DNA of 64,000 bases from Arthonia radiata (lineage: Eukaryota; Ascomycota; Arthoniomycetes; Arthoniales; Arthoniaceae). The position numbers and the translations under genes were made by a program. Within the stretch, counting starts at the first letter, position 1. Each line of letters opens with the position of its first letter. This document shows, piece after piece, positions 22,690 to 33,996 of the stretch. The notes below the pieces were generated by a model. That model worked only from the letters and a program-made list of their open reading frames with translations. It searched no databases and had not been told where the DNA came from. The stretch is taken from the NCBI GenBank assembly GCA_002989075.1, contig PSQN01000011.1, positions 310,001 through 374,000 of the forward strand, written 5' to 3'.

Positions 22690-24420
22690 TACTTATAGTA
22701 CGAAATCTGCTTAATACTAAGCTGCTACCTATTGTTAAATAGTATCGAGAGGGTAGCGCGCTAACTCTTAGTATTAAGCAATAGGCTTACTATCTTAATA
22801 GCGCTCTACTCTAATTAAATAGAATTAACTAACTCTCTAATAGTAACGAAGGCTTTAGTAAAGAGCTTAAGGATAATATACTGTATTTTAATCGATAGTC
22901 TCTTGTAGTCGAACAGCAGGTAGAAGTGTTACAATTTAAGAGAGATATACAACGACTATAGTTTAAACAGGTTATAGCACCGCTTCGACAAGCCTTCGGA
23001 TTCTATAATTAGTTTATTAAACGGGCTAAGGCTAGTTTAGTAAGATTAGTTAATTTATATAACGCCGCAATTACCGTCGACTTCTGTTTCAATTAGTACG
23101 GCCGAACTAAGTTAAGAGAGCGGTGCCTAGTTGTAGACAAGCTAAAAAGGGGCGGCGTTATTAATACCGAGCATTGGCTGAATAATTCTAACGGATAGTT
23201 AAAAAAAAGACTTAGAATCGAGTTAAGAGGGTTAGTATAGTTACTATTCTAATGCTTATATTGCTAATATTACTTAAATATACTTATTAGTATAGCTGCC
23301 CGCAGGTATTCTGCTACAATAGCTGTACGCTTCTAATACTTTGCTTTTGCGTACAGCGGAAGCAGAATATCTTAAACAACAACACTCTAGTAAATTGTTG
23401 GGTTATAGCTAATAAAGCGGATATATTGCGATACGCTTTCTTTCGACTTACCGCTAAAGGCTAGAAGCGGGTACTTATACAACACTCGTCTAACGTTTAA
23501 GTAATAGCTAATGGCTGGGAAAGGAGATTTAAATACTATTCTGGCCGGCCTCGGTAATTCTAGGGAAATTAGATAATAGCTAATTATAAGTCGCTATTCG
23601 GATAGGTAAGACGCTATTATACGGCAGAGAAGAGGTAGAGCTAGAGCAAGTAGAGTCGATTAACTTAATAGGACACTACGTCGCTAGATTAATTCTACTA
23701 GAGGCGGTTCTCTTTAACTTAGCTAAGAATTTCTTTAAGAACTTTTAAGGAATATAGGATGTCTAATAGTTGCTTTAAGTCTTTGATATTGCTCTCTTTA
23801 GCTTCCTTAGAGTAGACGAATTTAGCTTCACTAAAATTTAACACTACTAGCTAACTAGCTTGTCTTGGTTACTTAGTTGCCTTCAAGAGTTGTTAATACT
23901 GCCCGACGAAAGTAAAAATCCTCTAGACTTGCCGTCGTTAAGATAGCACTTTTAAAAATATAAAAATTATCTAGTATAGAATCTACGTAGGCGACGCCGT
24001 ACCGGCTTATTTTAATATAGATATTCGTTAACTTCTAATTAACTTGCTGCTTGTTGCTATTAAAAGTATTTAGCCTCTCGCCGCAAATCTCTTCTAGAAG
24101 CAATACGTTACGACTAGTTCTATATATATTGGTAGAGATAGCTTTGCTATAGCAACAAGGTATTTAATACCTCTATAAAGACTTAAGCCGTCGGTAAGCT
24201 TCTTACTGTCTCTCTAATGCTTCTAGATTATTAGTACGCGCTCTTTTTATAATAAAGCTTTCGGAAAGGTCTTAACAAGGGTAACTAAGTCTTATATAAT
24301 AGACCTCTCGATACTCGTTAGAGCGTAATTCGAACGCCTTAAAGCTAGTAAGACTAAGTTATACATTAAACGGTTTTATGCTTAGATACGTATTCGTGCT
24401 AATTAGTTTAAGTAAATTAA
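22690..24420 (+). pseudogene. Tyrosine recombinase-like (Crypton/fungal integrase type) relic
   Basis: The plus strand, read through TAG/TAA stops, gives a long basic helical N-terminal region (EGFSKELKDNIL near 22,850; FKQVIAPLRQAFGFYNQF near 22,960-23,020). A catalytic-core-like segment follows: FDIALFSFLRVDEFSFTKI at about 23,780-23,835 fits the 'FF.FLRVGEFTFT' box holding the first active-site Arg of fungal tyrosine recombinases. LLTVSLMLLDY and SFRKGLNKGN at about 24,195-24,285 fit the HxxR box with its His lost. A one-base frame change then gives KLYIKRFYA near 24,360, fitting the nucleophile Tyr segment. The assignment is inference from motif order; no terminal repeats were found. Such enzymes move DNA through a circular intermediate. 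This one is dead. The open 69-codon stretch at 24,519-24,728 is not supported as a gene. Confidence 0.45.
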
Positions 24421-24984
24421 TGTTTCTACGTTGTAAGCAGACAAAGCTTGTATACAAGCGATAGACCGTCTAATAGATTTTAGATAAGCAAGTTTCGGTA
24501 AGAGATAAAAGTTGTTAAGTGTTCTATTATACAAGCAGCCGCCGACTATATATCTATAGGGAATTCTACTGCTATAGCGAGCGCTTGCTACTTTGTATAC
24601 TGTCCCTAAGCTTAAGATATTTATTAACGTATCTTAATTATACGTTATATAGCAACTACTATGTCTTATACCGTTACAAGTTTTATAATAATCTGTTGTA
24701 TTGCGGCGCTTATCTATTACAGAAATAAGGAAAAAACGTATCTAGGCCCCTCTCTCTATCTACACCAATTATTTTGTAGCCGCGACTGGCCCTAAAACTA
24801 TAGGGCTGGCCCTAGCCAAAGCTTTTATGCCCTTAGTCGAGCCCTTCTTGCCTTTGTATATATACGGCGACCTCTATTTATTATATTACTTCCGCCAATG
24901 CCTTCTAACCTGTTTCTTTCCAATATACATTAGTATGTCGAACTATTAAAACCTACGAAGCAGCTTTATAAGTAAAAGCGCGAA
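24421..24984. other. Unassigned AT-rich spacer
   Basis: Sequence between the recombinase relic and the DUF7924-like relic. No recognisable coding or repeat structure apart from a short open frame with no detectable family. Confidence 0.35.
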
Positions 24985-26450
24985 TACAATCTAGAGTCCC
25001 TAAAACCTGTCTCCAAATACCGTCGTTTAAGGCTAGAGTTATCGTCGCCGGCTCGTCTACTCGCTTATCAAAAAGAATCGCTTCTACTAACACTAACGCC
25101 CACCACTATATCGCCCGAATGCTACGTCGCCCAACGACTGTAGATGCTGCCTCAGGCGCAAACTAAAGCACGTAAGTATTCTAGTTGCGCGTAGTTAGAG
25201 TCGAAGCAATCTAAACGTATACTTAGCAGACTAGATAGTAATTATTCTGTAATTAAGCGTAGTCGCTACTAATCTTAGCCCGCCTCGGAGTCTTAATTAG
25301 CGAAGCTATAGGGACCTTAGTTTATTAAGTATTGGCTGCAAAATACTGCTTAATAGAGACTAGTGCAAGAAAGAGCTTAAGATAGTAGCGTTCTAAGTAT
25401 TAGCAGGGCCGAGGACGTCGCTTTAACTGTTAAGAGACTTTCTAACTCGCAAGTCGCGAGTAATTAAATATTGTAGCTATAGGATATAGATAGTAGCTAG
25501 GTTGCGGGCTTAGTACTGTCTAAGAGACTTAAGACGTTGAGTCTAATGTACTGTGCTACACTTAAAATAAACAGTATCTTTCTTAATAACTTTAGTACCG
25601 ACCGGCCGTACGACCTTAAAGAATTCCTTAAGAGTATATAGAAAACTCGTACGTCTCTACAGCTGGAAGAGAACGAGACGGCCAGCATTAAGCGAAAGAT
25701 CCTTAAGGTCTAGAATAGTTCTAAATCTACAGTCTTAGACATTATTACGGCTCCCCTTTAACCTTATCTATACTACTCTAGCGCCTAGACGCGATATTCT
25801 CTAGTCGCCTAAGCTACTGCCTCGTAGCACCAAGTATCTACTTATAATACTAAAGACCGACCACTACCTCGGTTTCTAGCCTATCCTAAAGTCTAACTAG
25901 ACGCGGGCCAAGCTAGCTGCGGCAGATTATTCTAAGATTCGATCGTACTTGCAATCGACGCGGGAAAGCCTATTTCCGTTCTTCCTTCTTAAGGTTAAGT
26001 CGGAAGCTACTGGCAGCATGCTATACGAGGCCAAAGTATAGTTAGCTACTGCCGGCTACTACCGCGTTAGCTCGTTAATATAGATACTTAATTAAACTAA
26101 TTTAAATAGGATCTAATCGAGTTGCAATACGATCGTTTTTTCGGTAGCTATTAATTAGAGAGAAGCCGTTGCGTACGTACACTACTACAGGCCGGACGAC
26201 CAGACGTTCTGTATGTTCTACATCAAAAATTTCTATTTCGCAAAGAACGGAGATATACAGGCTTGCCGGGACTATATTAAGAATATTATCGAGTAGTTAC
26301 TCGAGATTTAGTAGTTAATCGTCTAAGACGCGTTAAAGGCCTTATATCCGATTACATAGTTGTAAAAGAAAGCTTGCTTTATCAGCGCTATAGTAAATAA
26401 GATAGACTCGTTATTTAGAAGTAAGAGTAGTAGGTTAGTAAAGTCTCAAC
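24985..26450 (+). pseudogene. DUF7924-like fungal protein, RIP-inactivated relic
   Basis: Read through RIP-type stops, the plus strand shows a basic N-terminal region and a helical middle at about 25,360-25,770 (RAEDVALTVKRLSN, then NNFSTDRPYDLKEFL). A conserved block lies at about 25,960-26,290: FPFFLLKVKSEATGSMLYEA, a degraded 'FPFLLVEAKS.ATG.LY.A' box; then VFSVA and a YVHYYRPDDQTFCMFYI strand pair. This matches the family I know as DUF7924, common in multiple copies in filamentous fungi. The E/K pair in its 'VEAKS' box resembles a PD-(D/E)xK nuclease-like core, but activity is unproven. In this copy the key Glu reads Lys (AAA or AAG from GAA or GAG, a G-to-A change). Upstream and downstream limits are approximate. 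Confidence 0.6.
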
Positions 26451-27394
26451 AGAAGGTATAACTGCTGTCGAAAGAGGATCTATTATCTATAAGTCTTTAG
26501 CCGGCAACGATTAAGTAGGTCCTCCGCTAGTACTAAAACGACGATATAACGCGTTACAATATATAATTATAGTATAGAAGTAGGAGCTAATACCCTTACT
26601 ACAATATTTCTAAAGCACAATAGTAGTAGCAGCGAATTAAAGGAGGCTTGTTAAGGGCAACTACTTTAGCAGTATCTAATATACTAAGCCTAGATTAGTA
26701 TATCTAGCCGAAATATTATAAACGCTAACTTCTTTAAACGGTAGCCTTCTTTCTATACGAAGACTATAATTACCAGCTTCCTTTATTTAGCTTGCTATTT
26801 GATATTACGTACCGCAGCCTAACGGTCTCCGAAGCAAGGCTATATTAATTATCAAAAAGTCTATTAATAGTAACTAAGTGTACGGTATATTAGTAGCGCA
26901 ATATTACTTGTACAATAACTTGGCTAAATCTCGAGAAATGCGTAGACTGTAGTGTAGACTGCAACGTCCTGTCTAATAGTAGGGTTTTCGACTATATAAA
27001 TAAGCTTGTAAGGACTACTAACGTGCGATAGACAAGCTTTCTGTATAAATCCTCGTAAATACTATAGTGCGGCTTTATAAGGACGGAGAACATATTGTAG
27101 TATACGAGTAGTACAACCTCGCAGTCAACTTTACTTAATAAGAGCTAAGTAACCTCTAAATCTATTGTTTAATTACTAGTACCTAGATAGTCGACGCTAT
27201 AGAGGGGATAGAGGCTATAATGGCTATAGAAAATAACCGAATTGAGGCTATAGACGCTAAGAATAAGGACAAGGTGTAGTCTAGTTAGATATGCTCGTAC
27301 GTCTCTACTAGGCTTAAGCCTTACGAACAGCTTAAGACTGTTAGAGGATTGTCTGGTTTCTACTATAGTAAGCGCTCGGTCCTGTGTCCGGGTT
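26451..27394. other. Unassigned AT-rich RIP-type stretch
   Basis: The plus strand reads semi-coherently at 26,600-27,000, but no family was recognised. No LTR or terminal repeat was seen. Confidence 0.35.
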
Positions 27395-28273
27395 TAAAGG
27401 CGTTGAGGTAGATTGTATATTTACTAATTGTTACCTCGTTCTTCTAATATAGTTTCTTAAATTGTTCTATATCTTTAAAAAACGTAACAGTAGAGAAGAA
27501 ATACTTGTAATCTTTCTGTTAATTAAGAGAACGAACAACCTTTAGCTTAACCTCGTTCTCTTGCTTAAAATCTTCTTTTAGGCCTTGCCGGATCTAGCCG
27601 TTTTGCATTGTATAGAATTTTAAAATACGGTCGGAGCGAATAGCGTACCATTGTCGCTCTATAACTCGTTTACCTTTAAGACAATGCTGTATCTAGGTGT
27701 CCGCCCTCTCTCGAAAGGCTTTTTTATATTCTTTAGAGAGCCCGATCGTAGCAATATTACCGTCAGCGGACATTAAAAATGCTTAGTTAGTGGCGCAAAG
27801 CCCTGTAGGCTTGACTACACTATAGTTCTAATTATCCGTGCGTCCTTTCGATCTATTAGGCCTTATAACTATATACTGATACCCGCAATATTAATAGATA
27901 CCCGGCTAAGAGGTGTCTTTAGATACTATCTCGAGGATGTTAGTTTCGCCTAATTAGTGTATATAGTAGCTTCGGTAGCAGTAATACTTACTAATAACGC
28001 TTTAGTAGGAAATATAGATATATTTACGATAGTAGAGCCGCTAATATTAGTATTCCGTTTAGTTTGCAACAATATAGTATCTAATGTCCTCTCTTGCTTT
28101 ATAACTATCGCTCTTAGCTTCTTATTTTCCTTGCGTACTGCCGCAAGCTTACTAAGAACCTCTTTTACTTGTTCTATTAGGCGCTTAATCTGTCTATTAA
28201 AACTACTATTCGCTTCGCTTCTATATTCTTGATCGCTGTTTTTAAATACCAATTTACTGTTTGTAAAAGGCAA
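27395..28273 (-). mobile_element. Tad1-like LINE, ORF1 fragment (minus strand)
   Basis: An open minus-strand frame at 27,950-28,273 encodes a coiled-coil region (RLIEQVKEVLSKLAAVRKEN, then KKLRAIVIKQER). It parallels the ORF1 N-terminus at 50,460-50,600 of the other LINE (LVKENKKLRAS). Downstream on the same strand, about 27,400-27,700 reads SDRILKFYTMQNG, then GLKEDFKQENE and QKDYKYFFSTVTFFKDIEQF, matching the ILKDFILYNREIR and QKDYKQ block of the 50,230 LINE ORF1. The zinc knuckles and ORF2 are absent, so this is a fragment. Plus-strand open frame 27,957-28,232 is its antisense shadow. Confidence 0.65.
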
Positions 28274-29899
28274 CTTTCCTCTAGTCGCCTTCCGCCTCTA
28301 GAACTAACTTAGCTCCTTAGTAAGTAATCTTCTATAAGTTCTCTTATCGGTAATTAATAAATTATTATAAGATATAAAGACTATACTGTCAGCTAAATTA
28401 GCGCGCTGCTATATAAATAGAGTACTATACTTCTTAACGACGTTTATAAGAAACTGCCCGTCTTTAAGTATAGCACTATCTATATTTACGGGCGTATTTA
28501 CGGGCGTATTTACGTATACAATATAGTTATTGTATACTTACTTACAATAGGCTTAGTTGTAACTGCTTAGTACGTCGTACGACTTAAAGTTAGCTTCCCC
28601 TCCCTTCGCTTTATTCTCCTTGTCGGTATTGGAGGCGGTATACCGACTTTAAGAGACGTACAATTGAGAGACGTCGTAGTTAGTATACCAAATAAGTACG
28701 GTAAGAGGTTATATAGTATAAATTCGGGACGAAGTTCTAAGATAAGTATCTTAAAATCCGCGATACTAGTCTAAACCGCACATCCCATCCGACCTCCTTA
28801 TTACTGCAGTAAGCGCAATAAATACTCGAGATAACTAACAATTAAATAGACTATTTCTTAGACAGCGTCTAGGCGCTACGACGAAAGTACTTACTAAGAT
28901 ATACTCTAATATACAATCTAGCCGGCGGTCTCAACGCGATTAGCTGTACGCAAAGGACTATTAACATTAGGTAGATAATCTTACGTATAAAGAGAGCTAT
29001 TGTAATTAGTTACAGCTAGTTGACCGGCCAGCGCCCGCGCGCTAGGATAAAGTATATATTTAAGAAGGCTTAATTGCATCCGGCAACAAAGTTATAAGAG
29101 ATACAAAAGAACGCGACCGCCTTGCAGAAGAGAGAGGAGTTCTGTACTTTAAGATAGAAGCAGCTAGACTAAAGACGAGTCTAGAGTAGCTAGTTATACA
29201 AGGTATTTATAACTACTGCAATTCGTACAAAGACAAGGACTGGTAGGATTATACTGCGGCTGTTGCTTCTAAATACGTAAAGAGCTTCTTAGGGCTACGC
29301 CTGGTTTAAGAAATAAACAGTCGACTGACTTACTACCAGAAAAAGGCGCGAGAACGATCTCTAAGACCGGCGACGTGTCTAGCGGTCAACAGAACAATTT
29401 CATAGGAAATTTCTATACGTTAGGCGGTTAGACTTTCGTAGAAGGCTAATTCCGCTCTAGTAGACCTATACACTTTTAAGTTTAAGATGTCTTATTAAGT
29501 CCTCGATATTTGCTTGCAAAGTCTCTGTAGACTGAGAGCGTAAGAAAAGAAAAAAATCTACAAGCGAGATCCTAGTTGGGCCCAGCGTTAGCGGCTTAGA
29601 GACATAAGTAGTCCTGTTACTATACTACAACAGATAGGGGCGCGACCGCCGGAGCGGTAGCTATATGCCAATTTTTATCGCGTATACCAATAAGTGCTAA
29701 CTAAGAGCTAATCCCGAGTTTTTAGGTCGGTCGTAGAGGCTCGAGCTAGACAGGTGTCGACTATCGCGATTGCCGCTAGGCAGTAGTACGCTACCGCAGG
29801 TCAAAGTAACCGCCCGGGACTGTTTAGCTAGCCCATTAGCATCTCTAGAGGTCTAGTAACCGCTCCTGCTGTGCTACATTACTTGTTAACTGTAGCATC
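28274..29899. other. Unassigned AT-rich stretch with short tandem repeat
   Basis: No gene recognised on either strand. A 12-bp unit (TTTACGGGCGTA) is repeated in tandem at about 28,492-28,520. The remainder shows scattered short open frames only. Confidence 0.35.
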
Positions 29900-31600
29900 C
29901 CCTTCTAGGTCTACCTTATTTATTTCTCTCGCAGAACTGTCTGTCTCTACAATAGCGGCCTCTCTAACGTTTATTCTCTATACAGGTCTATCTCTAAAGA
30001 CGTTCCGGCTTTAGCGACGGGCGAGAAATTACAATTAATCGCCCTCGTACGATATATCAATTCTGCGAATCGACATCGCAATACAGCAAGATCTATATAG
30101 AAAACGTTAATGTAGGCAATAGCGAAAGCCTTTGTGGCTGTATATATACTACGTTCCTAGGTACATAAGGTAAGAATAATTCTAGCCGCTAATTTTAGTT
30201 AGCTATCTCTAACGGTATTTAGAGAACTTATAAACTATCCTCGATAGCGACTCTAATAATAAATTCCTGCCGTCGCTAGAAGAGCTTCTAAACTTAATTA
30301 CGCCTCCGAATACGGCTACAACAGCTGAGCGTAAGCCTTCTTATTAGCCTTCGAGCAAAAGCGACTGTATAGGCCTTCCCGAATGCGTAGGCGATAACAT
30401 CCGATTTAGATGCTCGATTGCGATTACGCCTAGAGTTGAGCCAGCTATAAGTAAAGAGGCCTAATAAACGGCCAACAGCGACCTTCCAGCTACAAAGGAT
30501 TAGAGTGCTTGCCTATATCTTTAGGTTGTAGGCTCTGTAGAGCTTGTGGAATTGACCAAGACGACAAGCGATAATGCTTTCTTTAAGCTAGCCCCGCGCC
30601 CAATCAATATACGGATATTAACGCAATTATACCGCTAGACGAGTCGATTTAAGATCGTAAAGATATGCTAGATCGAGACGCAATGCGCTCTTATACAGAC
30701 AACGAGCGCAACCAAGAGCGCAACGTTTTTAATACACAAAATGCCTACGATGATACCGACACTAGCGATAGCGAACGCAACAGCAGTTATAATGACGAGC
30801 ATACTAAGGTGCACGATAGCGACGAGGAGAGTGTACAGGGCAATGCGACTAAGGGAAGCGAATTCGAAGATAATCAGAGCGGCGACGTTAATGAAAGTGC
30901 TACTCGTAATGCTAGCGACTAGGAGGAAAAGGCGGATTGTTTAAATCTAAATACAGGTTAGCAGCTTAATAGACCATTACGCTCGTCGACCCCTGTATCT
31001 ATAGACAGCAGCGAATCCGCCTAGCCGCGTTGGTCTCTGTCGTCGCTACGGACGATACGCGCTTTATCTAATAGCCCTTAGCGTTGCGCCTAGATCGCCC
31101 TTAACCGACAGCCGATTTAGGGTTTTGTCGAGCGTATAATTAGGAGTTCGGCTAAGTTTAGGATTACCTTAGACATTAACGGGCTCCCGTTGATACTCGC
31201 GGCTTTCTAACGTGCCATACAGCTTGCGTTACTGTAGTCGGACGCGTCTTTAAAAGGGAAACCGTGCGGACAAAAGAGGATCAGATATACCGAGGAGGAT
31301 GACGAAGCGCTTCTCCGCCTACGTAACAGGCAGGGGCTCTTCTTTGATAAGATTTAGCGCCGGTTCTTTTTAAGACGCATTAGGGCTGCGCTTCAAGTTT
31401 ATTACAGTTAGGTTAAGACCGAAGCACTGACCGCAAGGAAAGGACGCAGCGTGCGTCGATTGTAACAGGCGACAGTCTTTTTTGTGTAGAAAGAGTAAAT
31501 AGTAAGTAGTTGTTGCACGCTCTACGAAGAGAGAAAGCTTTGGACACGGGTATATTTCTCTAGATCTTAGTAGTATTTGATTAGACAATTCATTTCTTGA
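29900..31600 (+). pseudogene. Myb/SANT-like DNA-binding protein relic
   Basis: One frame can be followed from about 30,600 to 31,500 across TAG/TAA stops. It begins with an acidic, Asn/Asp/Ser-rich region, the open 85-codon stretch at 30,665-30,922. A Ser/Arg-rich linker follows (RSSTPVSIDSSES). The C-terminal domain at about 31,265-31,420 reads RIRYTEEDDEALLRLRNRQG, then FFDKI-stop-RRFFLRRIRAALQVYYS. It fits the fungal Myb/SANT consensus 'RWT.EED..LL.LR...GLSW..I...FPGR...ALQVRY'. The stop inside the domain (TAG) stands for CAG. Members are presumed chromatin or DNA-binding proteins. Upstream limit is uncertain. It is the last relic before base composition shifts to the GC-balanced island. 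Confidence 0.6.
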
Positions 31601-32487
31601 GCAACTTTAGCGCGCCTCGCAATATATTTGCTGCTACCTTATCGGCGGTCGCCGGGTATAAATCGAGACAAATAATTCTATACATTTTAAGGTGATGATT
31701 AAAACAAGAAGCGTAACTAATAACGTCTGTTTCTGCGTAGCGAGACGCACCCTATGCCGAGACAAACCCTGTACCGAGATATAGACAGCTCCGATGTAGC
31801 GGTGCATACACGTGCCTTTATTATTTTCTATCTTGGACACAGTTCAGGGTCACATGACTCCAGCTAGCAAACAAAATAGAATTGTCGAACGCACGCATAT
31901 TAGAGTAAAAGGATAGGATCAACTGATTAAGCCTTAGCAAGCAGCCTCGTGTAATGCCCTACCAGCATCAAGTCTTACCTTCCTTCCAACGTCGCGAATT
32001 CTTCCAAGTAATTGACTCACAAGAGGCTATAATAGCTGGCATAGCGCTAATGTAGGATATTTTGCGCCTTGCTTATTCGTATTGATATTTTGCTTCCTCC
32101 GCTACCAAATCCACGCTCCTGTCGGCGGCGTTGGCGCGATCTCATCCTTAACGCCTTGCGGTTCGCTCGTCTGCTCTGCTGGGACTCTCGCCTGTTCTGG
32201 CGCTTCACTTTACTCGTGAACACCTCGAAAACGCCTGTCGACTACCATCCCAGCGCTCGTGCTGCTCTTCATCACACCTGCTACTAGAACTGCAGTACGC
32301 TATCTCGTCAGAAGTCACTCAATACGACAATGAAGGGACGGACAGTGTAAACAACTTCGCTCAGAGAATAGAACATGTCTGCTTTTGGGCTTGCTATAGG
32401 GATAAAATTCAGGCACGGTATGGGTCATAAACGCTTCAGGACCTCACGCCTATACAAAGAAGAGAGTCCGACTGTTTCGGAGTGAAA
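31601..32487. other. Compartment boundary, no gene recognised
   Basis: Over these ~900 bp the composition shifts from TpA-rich, TAG-rich sequence to balanced sequence with normal CA/TG content. Short open frames on both strands (for example 32,069-32,287) show no family similarity, Kozak context or intron structure. Confidence 0.5.
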
Positions 32488-32497
32488 CTATAAATAC
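32488..32497 (+). promoter_or_regulatory. TATA box of the small gene at 32,551
   Basis: ACTATAAATA lies about 60 bp upstream of the ATG. It is followed by a pyrimidine-rich stretch (TCTTCCCCCC near 32,516-32,526), typical of a fungal transcription start. Confidence 0.55.
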
Positions 32498-32550
32498 CTG
32501 CGAGCCCAACCCAATCTCTTCCCCCCGAAGCGCCCGCTCGAAGCGAAAGA

Positions 32551-32850
32551 ATGGACCTCTCAAATGACGAAGAAGAAAAGAATACCCGTCATCTACCATC
32601 GCCACCTTACAGCGGCGCACATGTTACCGCCTACGAGCAGGATTTTTTTGTCCGCATAAGCATACTCCCAACATTATACCGCCAATACAGTGCTTTGCAA
32701 AACCGGCGTTCCCGTGTTCTACTATCTTCGGAGCGTTTTCCGCACGGAACATTCGTGGATGCAGACCAATTAGAGTACAGTCTCGATAAATATCCGTCTT
32801 ACATTCCAGTGCGTCCTCTGTCAAAACGAGTGCCTATGATTAGGAGGTGA
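32551..32850 (+). CDS. Small hypothetical protein (99 aa)
   Basis: An uninterrupted 99-codon frame from ATG (context AAAGAATGG) to TGA, preceded by a TATA box at 32,488 and a CT-rich initiator. It starts with an acidic-basic segment (MDLSNDEEEKNTRHLPSPP) and continues as a mixed-charge, Tyr- and Pro-containing protein. No signal peptide or membrane segment is evident, and I recognise no family. It lies in the balanced-composition island, so it is not RIP-damaged. It could be a short lineage-specific gene, possibly with further exons, or the first exon of a decayed gene. Promoter structure rather than homology supports it. Confidence 0.45.
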   Translation: MDLSNDEEEKNTRHLPSPPYSGAHVTAYEQDFFVRISILPTLYRQYSALQNRRSRVLLSSERFPHGTFVDADQLEYSLDKYPSYIPVRPLSKRVPMIRR

Positions 32851-33276
32851 AGTATTAGCTTTAACGCAGTAGCTTGCGCCTGTATGAGGGTGAGCTTGGT
32901 GTAACATCACCTTTCTCTGGAAATTCTAGTCTACAACAACACATAGAGATCTGTACCGGACGAGCTACTTACCAAATCGTTTAACTGGAATTCCACATCG
33001 GTATCATTCAATTTGCGACAACGCGCACGCTGGATTCAATAGAGCGAGAAATATCTGAACAGAGCGTATGAGTTTATGTCACGCAGTGCAAAGCCTTGGA
33101 TCACGCTGATCCTAGGATAACACGTCGATCAACTCTACCCAAAGCCAATGCGACGTATGCGAAGAGATTTAAAAGGACTTGTTGTAATTGGTAGATATAA
33201 TACATGAAATCCTAATACTCGTAAGAGCGTCCGATGAGAAGATGGAAGGTACGCAAAGGTACGGCGACTAAACGCT
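32851..33276. other. Intergenic
   Basis: Between the small gene and the 3' end of the convergent receptor pseudogene. No coding potential recognised. Confidence 0.5.
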
Positions 33277-33996
33277 TCAACTGCCAGTCAATTTAACACA
33301 TCCAATTATCAAAGCCCATGCACCAATCATACTGTTTAGAATCGTGAAGACTGGGTAGCCTGCGCTGCGGGATCTGACGAGGCAAAAGACAAGAATACCA
33401 ATGACCCAGCTAAACAAGTTGATCCAGAAAAGCCAGCGAATGGACCATGGTAGCTTCAGTCCCTCTTCGAAAGTAATGCCCCAACCGTAACTGAACGCTC
33501 TGCTATCTGCTTTTAGTCTCACCTTCAACCTCTTCGGCGAAGTCCTGTAGATTAAGCAAGCGGGGTGCTGTGAGCTGTCTGGGACCTCGGCTTCAACGGA
33601 TTCGTTGGCCTTTTCCGCCGATCCTGTTTCTTCGGAAGCTATTGCCGATGGCTCATGCTGATTGAGACTTTGCGCGTTCTCCGGGTCAGACTGTGTACGA
33701 TACTCATCAAGTGTAGTTCTCAAACCCTGTAGAGCCTGTTTACGTATCTTCGCTGACCATCTGTGGACATTTTGAATCACCAGGTTGATGCCAGTAGCTA
33801 TTTGGGAAAGCGACGAATCGTGTTGACGATCCCACAAGTGAAGTAGAAACTCTGTATCGGTGATTGGGCGGTCGTCCCCGGGACAGGGGACCCAATTTTC
33901 CGAGTCTGGTGAGTCCTTCCAGCCGGATGGTGGTGCCCAATCCTCACTTAATTCAGCCAGGTCCTTATTGTAGTCAGGGTCGGGCCACAGACGAAA
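33277..33996 (-). other. Last exon of receptor pseudogene: transmembrane module
   Basis: The exon begins after a 58-bp intron (GTAAGTT donor at 34,054, AG acceptor at 33,997), joining FVK to FRLWPDPDYN. It reads through TEFLLHLWDRQ and FSYGWGITFEEGL to two hydrophobic segments (WLFWINLFSWVIGILVFCLV and ILNSMIGAWALIIGCV) and a stop at 33,277. The GWG-plus-two-helix ending is a recurrent C-terminus of fungal proteins of unknown function that presumably sit in a membrane. This exon is open and undamaged. Confidence 0.65.

Noticed and set aside
22690-24420. Starship captain (DUF3435) as the source of the recombinase relic and the island
   Set aside because: The boxes fit a generic fungal tyrosine recombinase better than the DUF3435 patterns I know, and the relic is not positioned at an edge of the GC-balanced island. 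No Starship boundary was seen.
24519-24728. 69-codon plus-strand open frame rich in Tyr and Leu
   Set aside because: Composition follows the AT-rich DNA. No counterpart or motif is present; it sits after the end of the recombinase-like relic.
27957-28232. 91-codon plus-strand open frame
   Set aside because: It is antisense to the open coiled-coil LINE ORF1 frame at 27,950-28,273, which has a recognisable partner at 50,460-50,600.
28492-28520. Short tandem repeat considered as CRISPR or satellite
   Set aside because: Only about two and a half units of 12 bp with no spacers. A simple tandem duplication.
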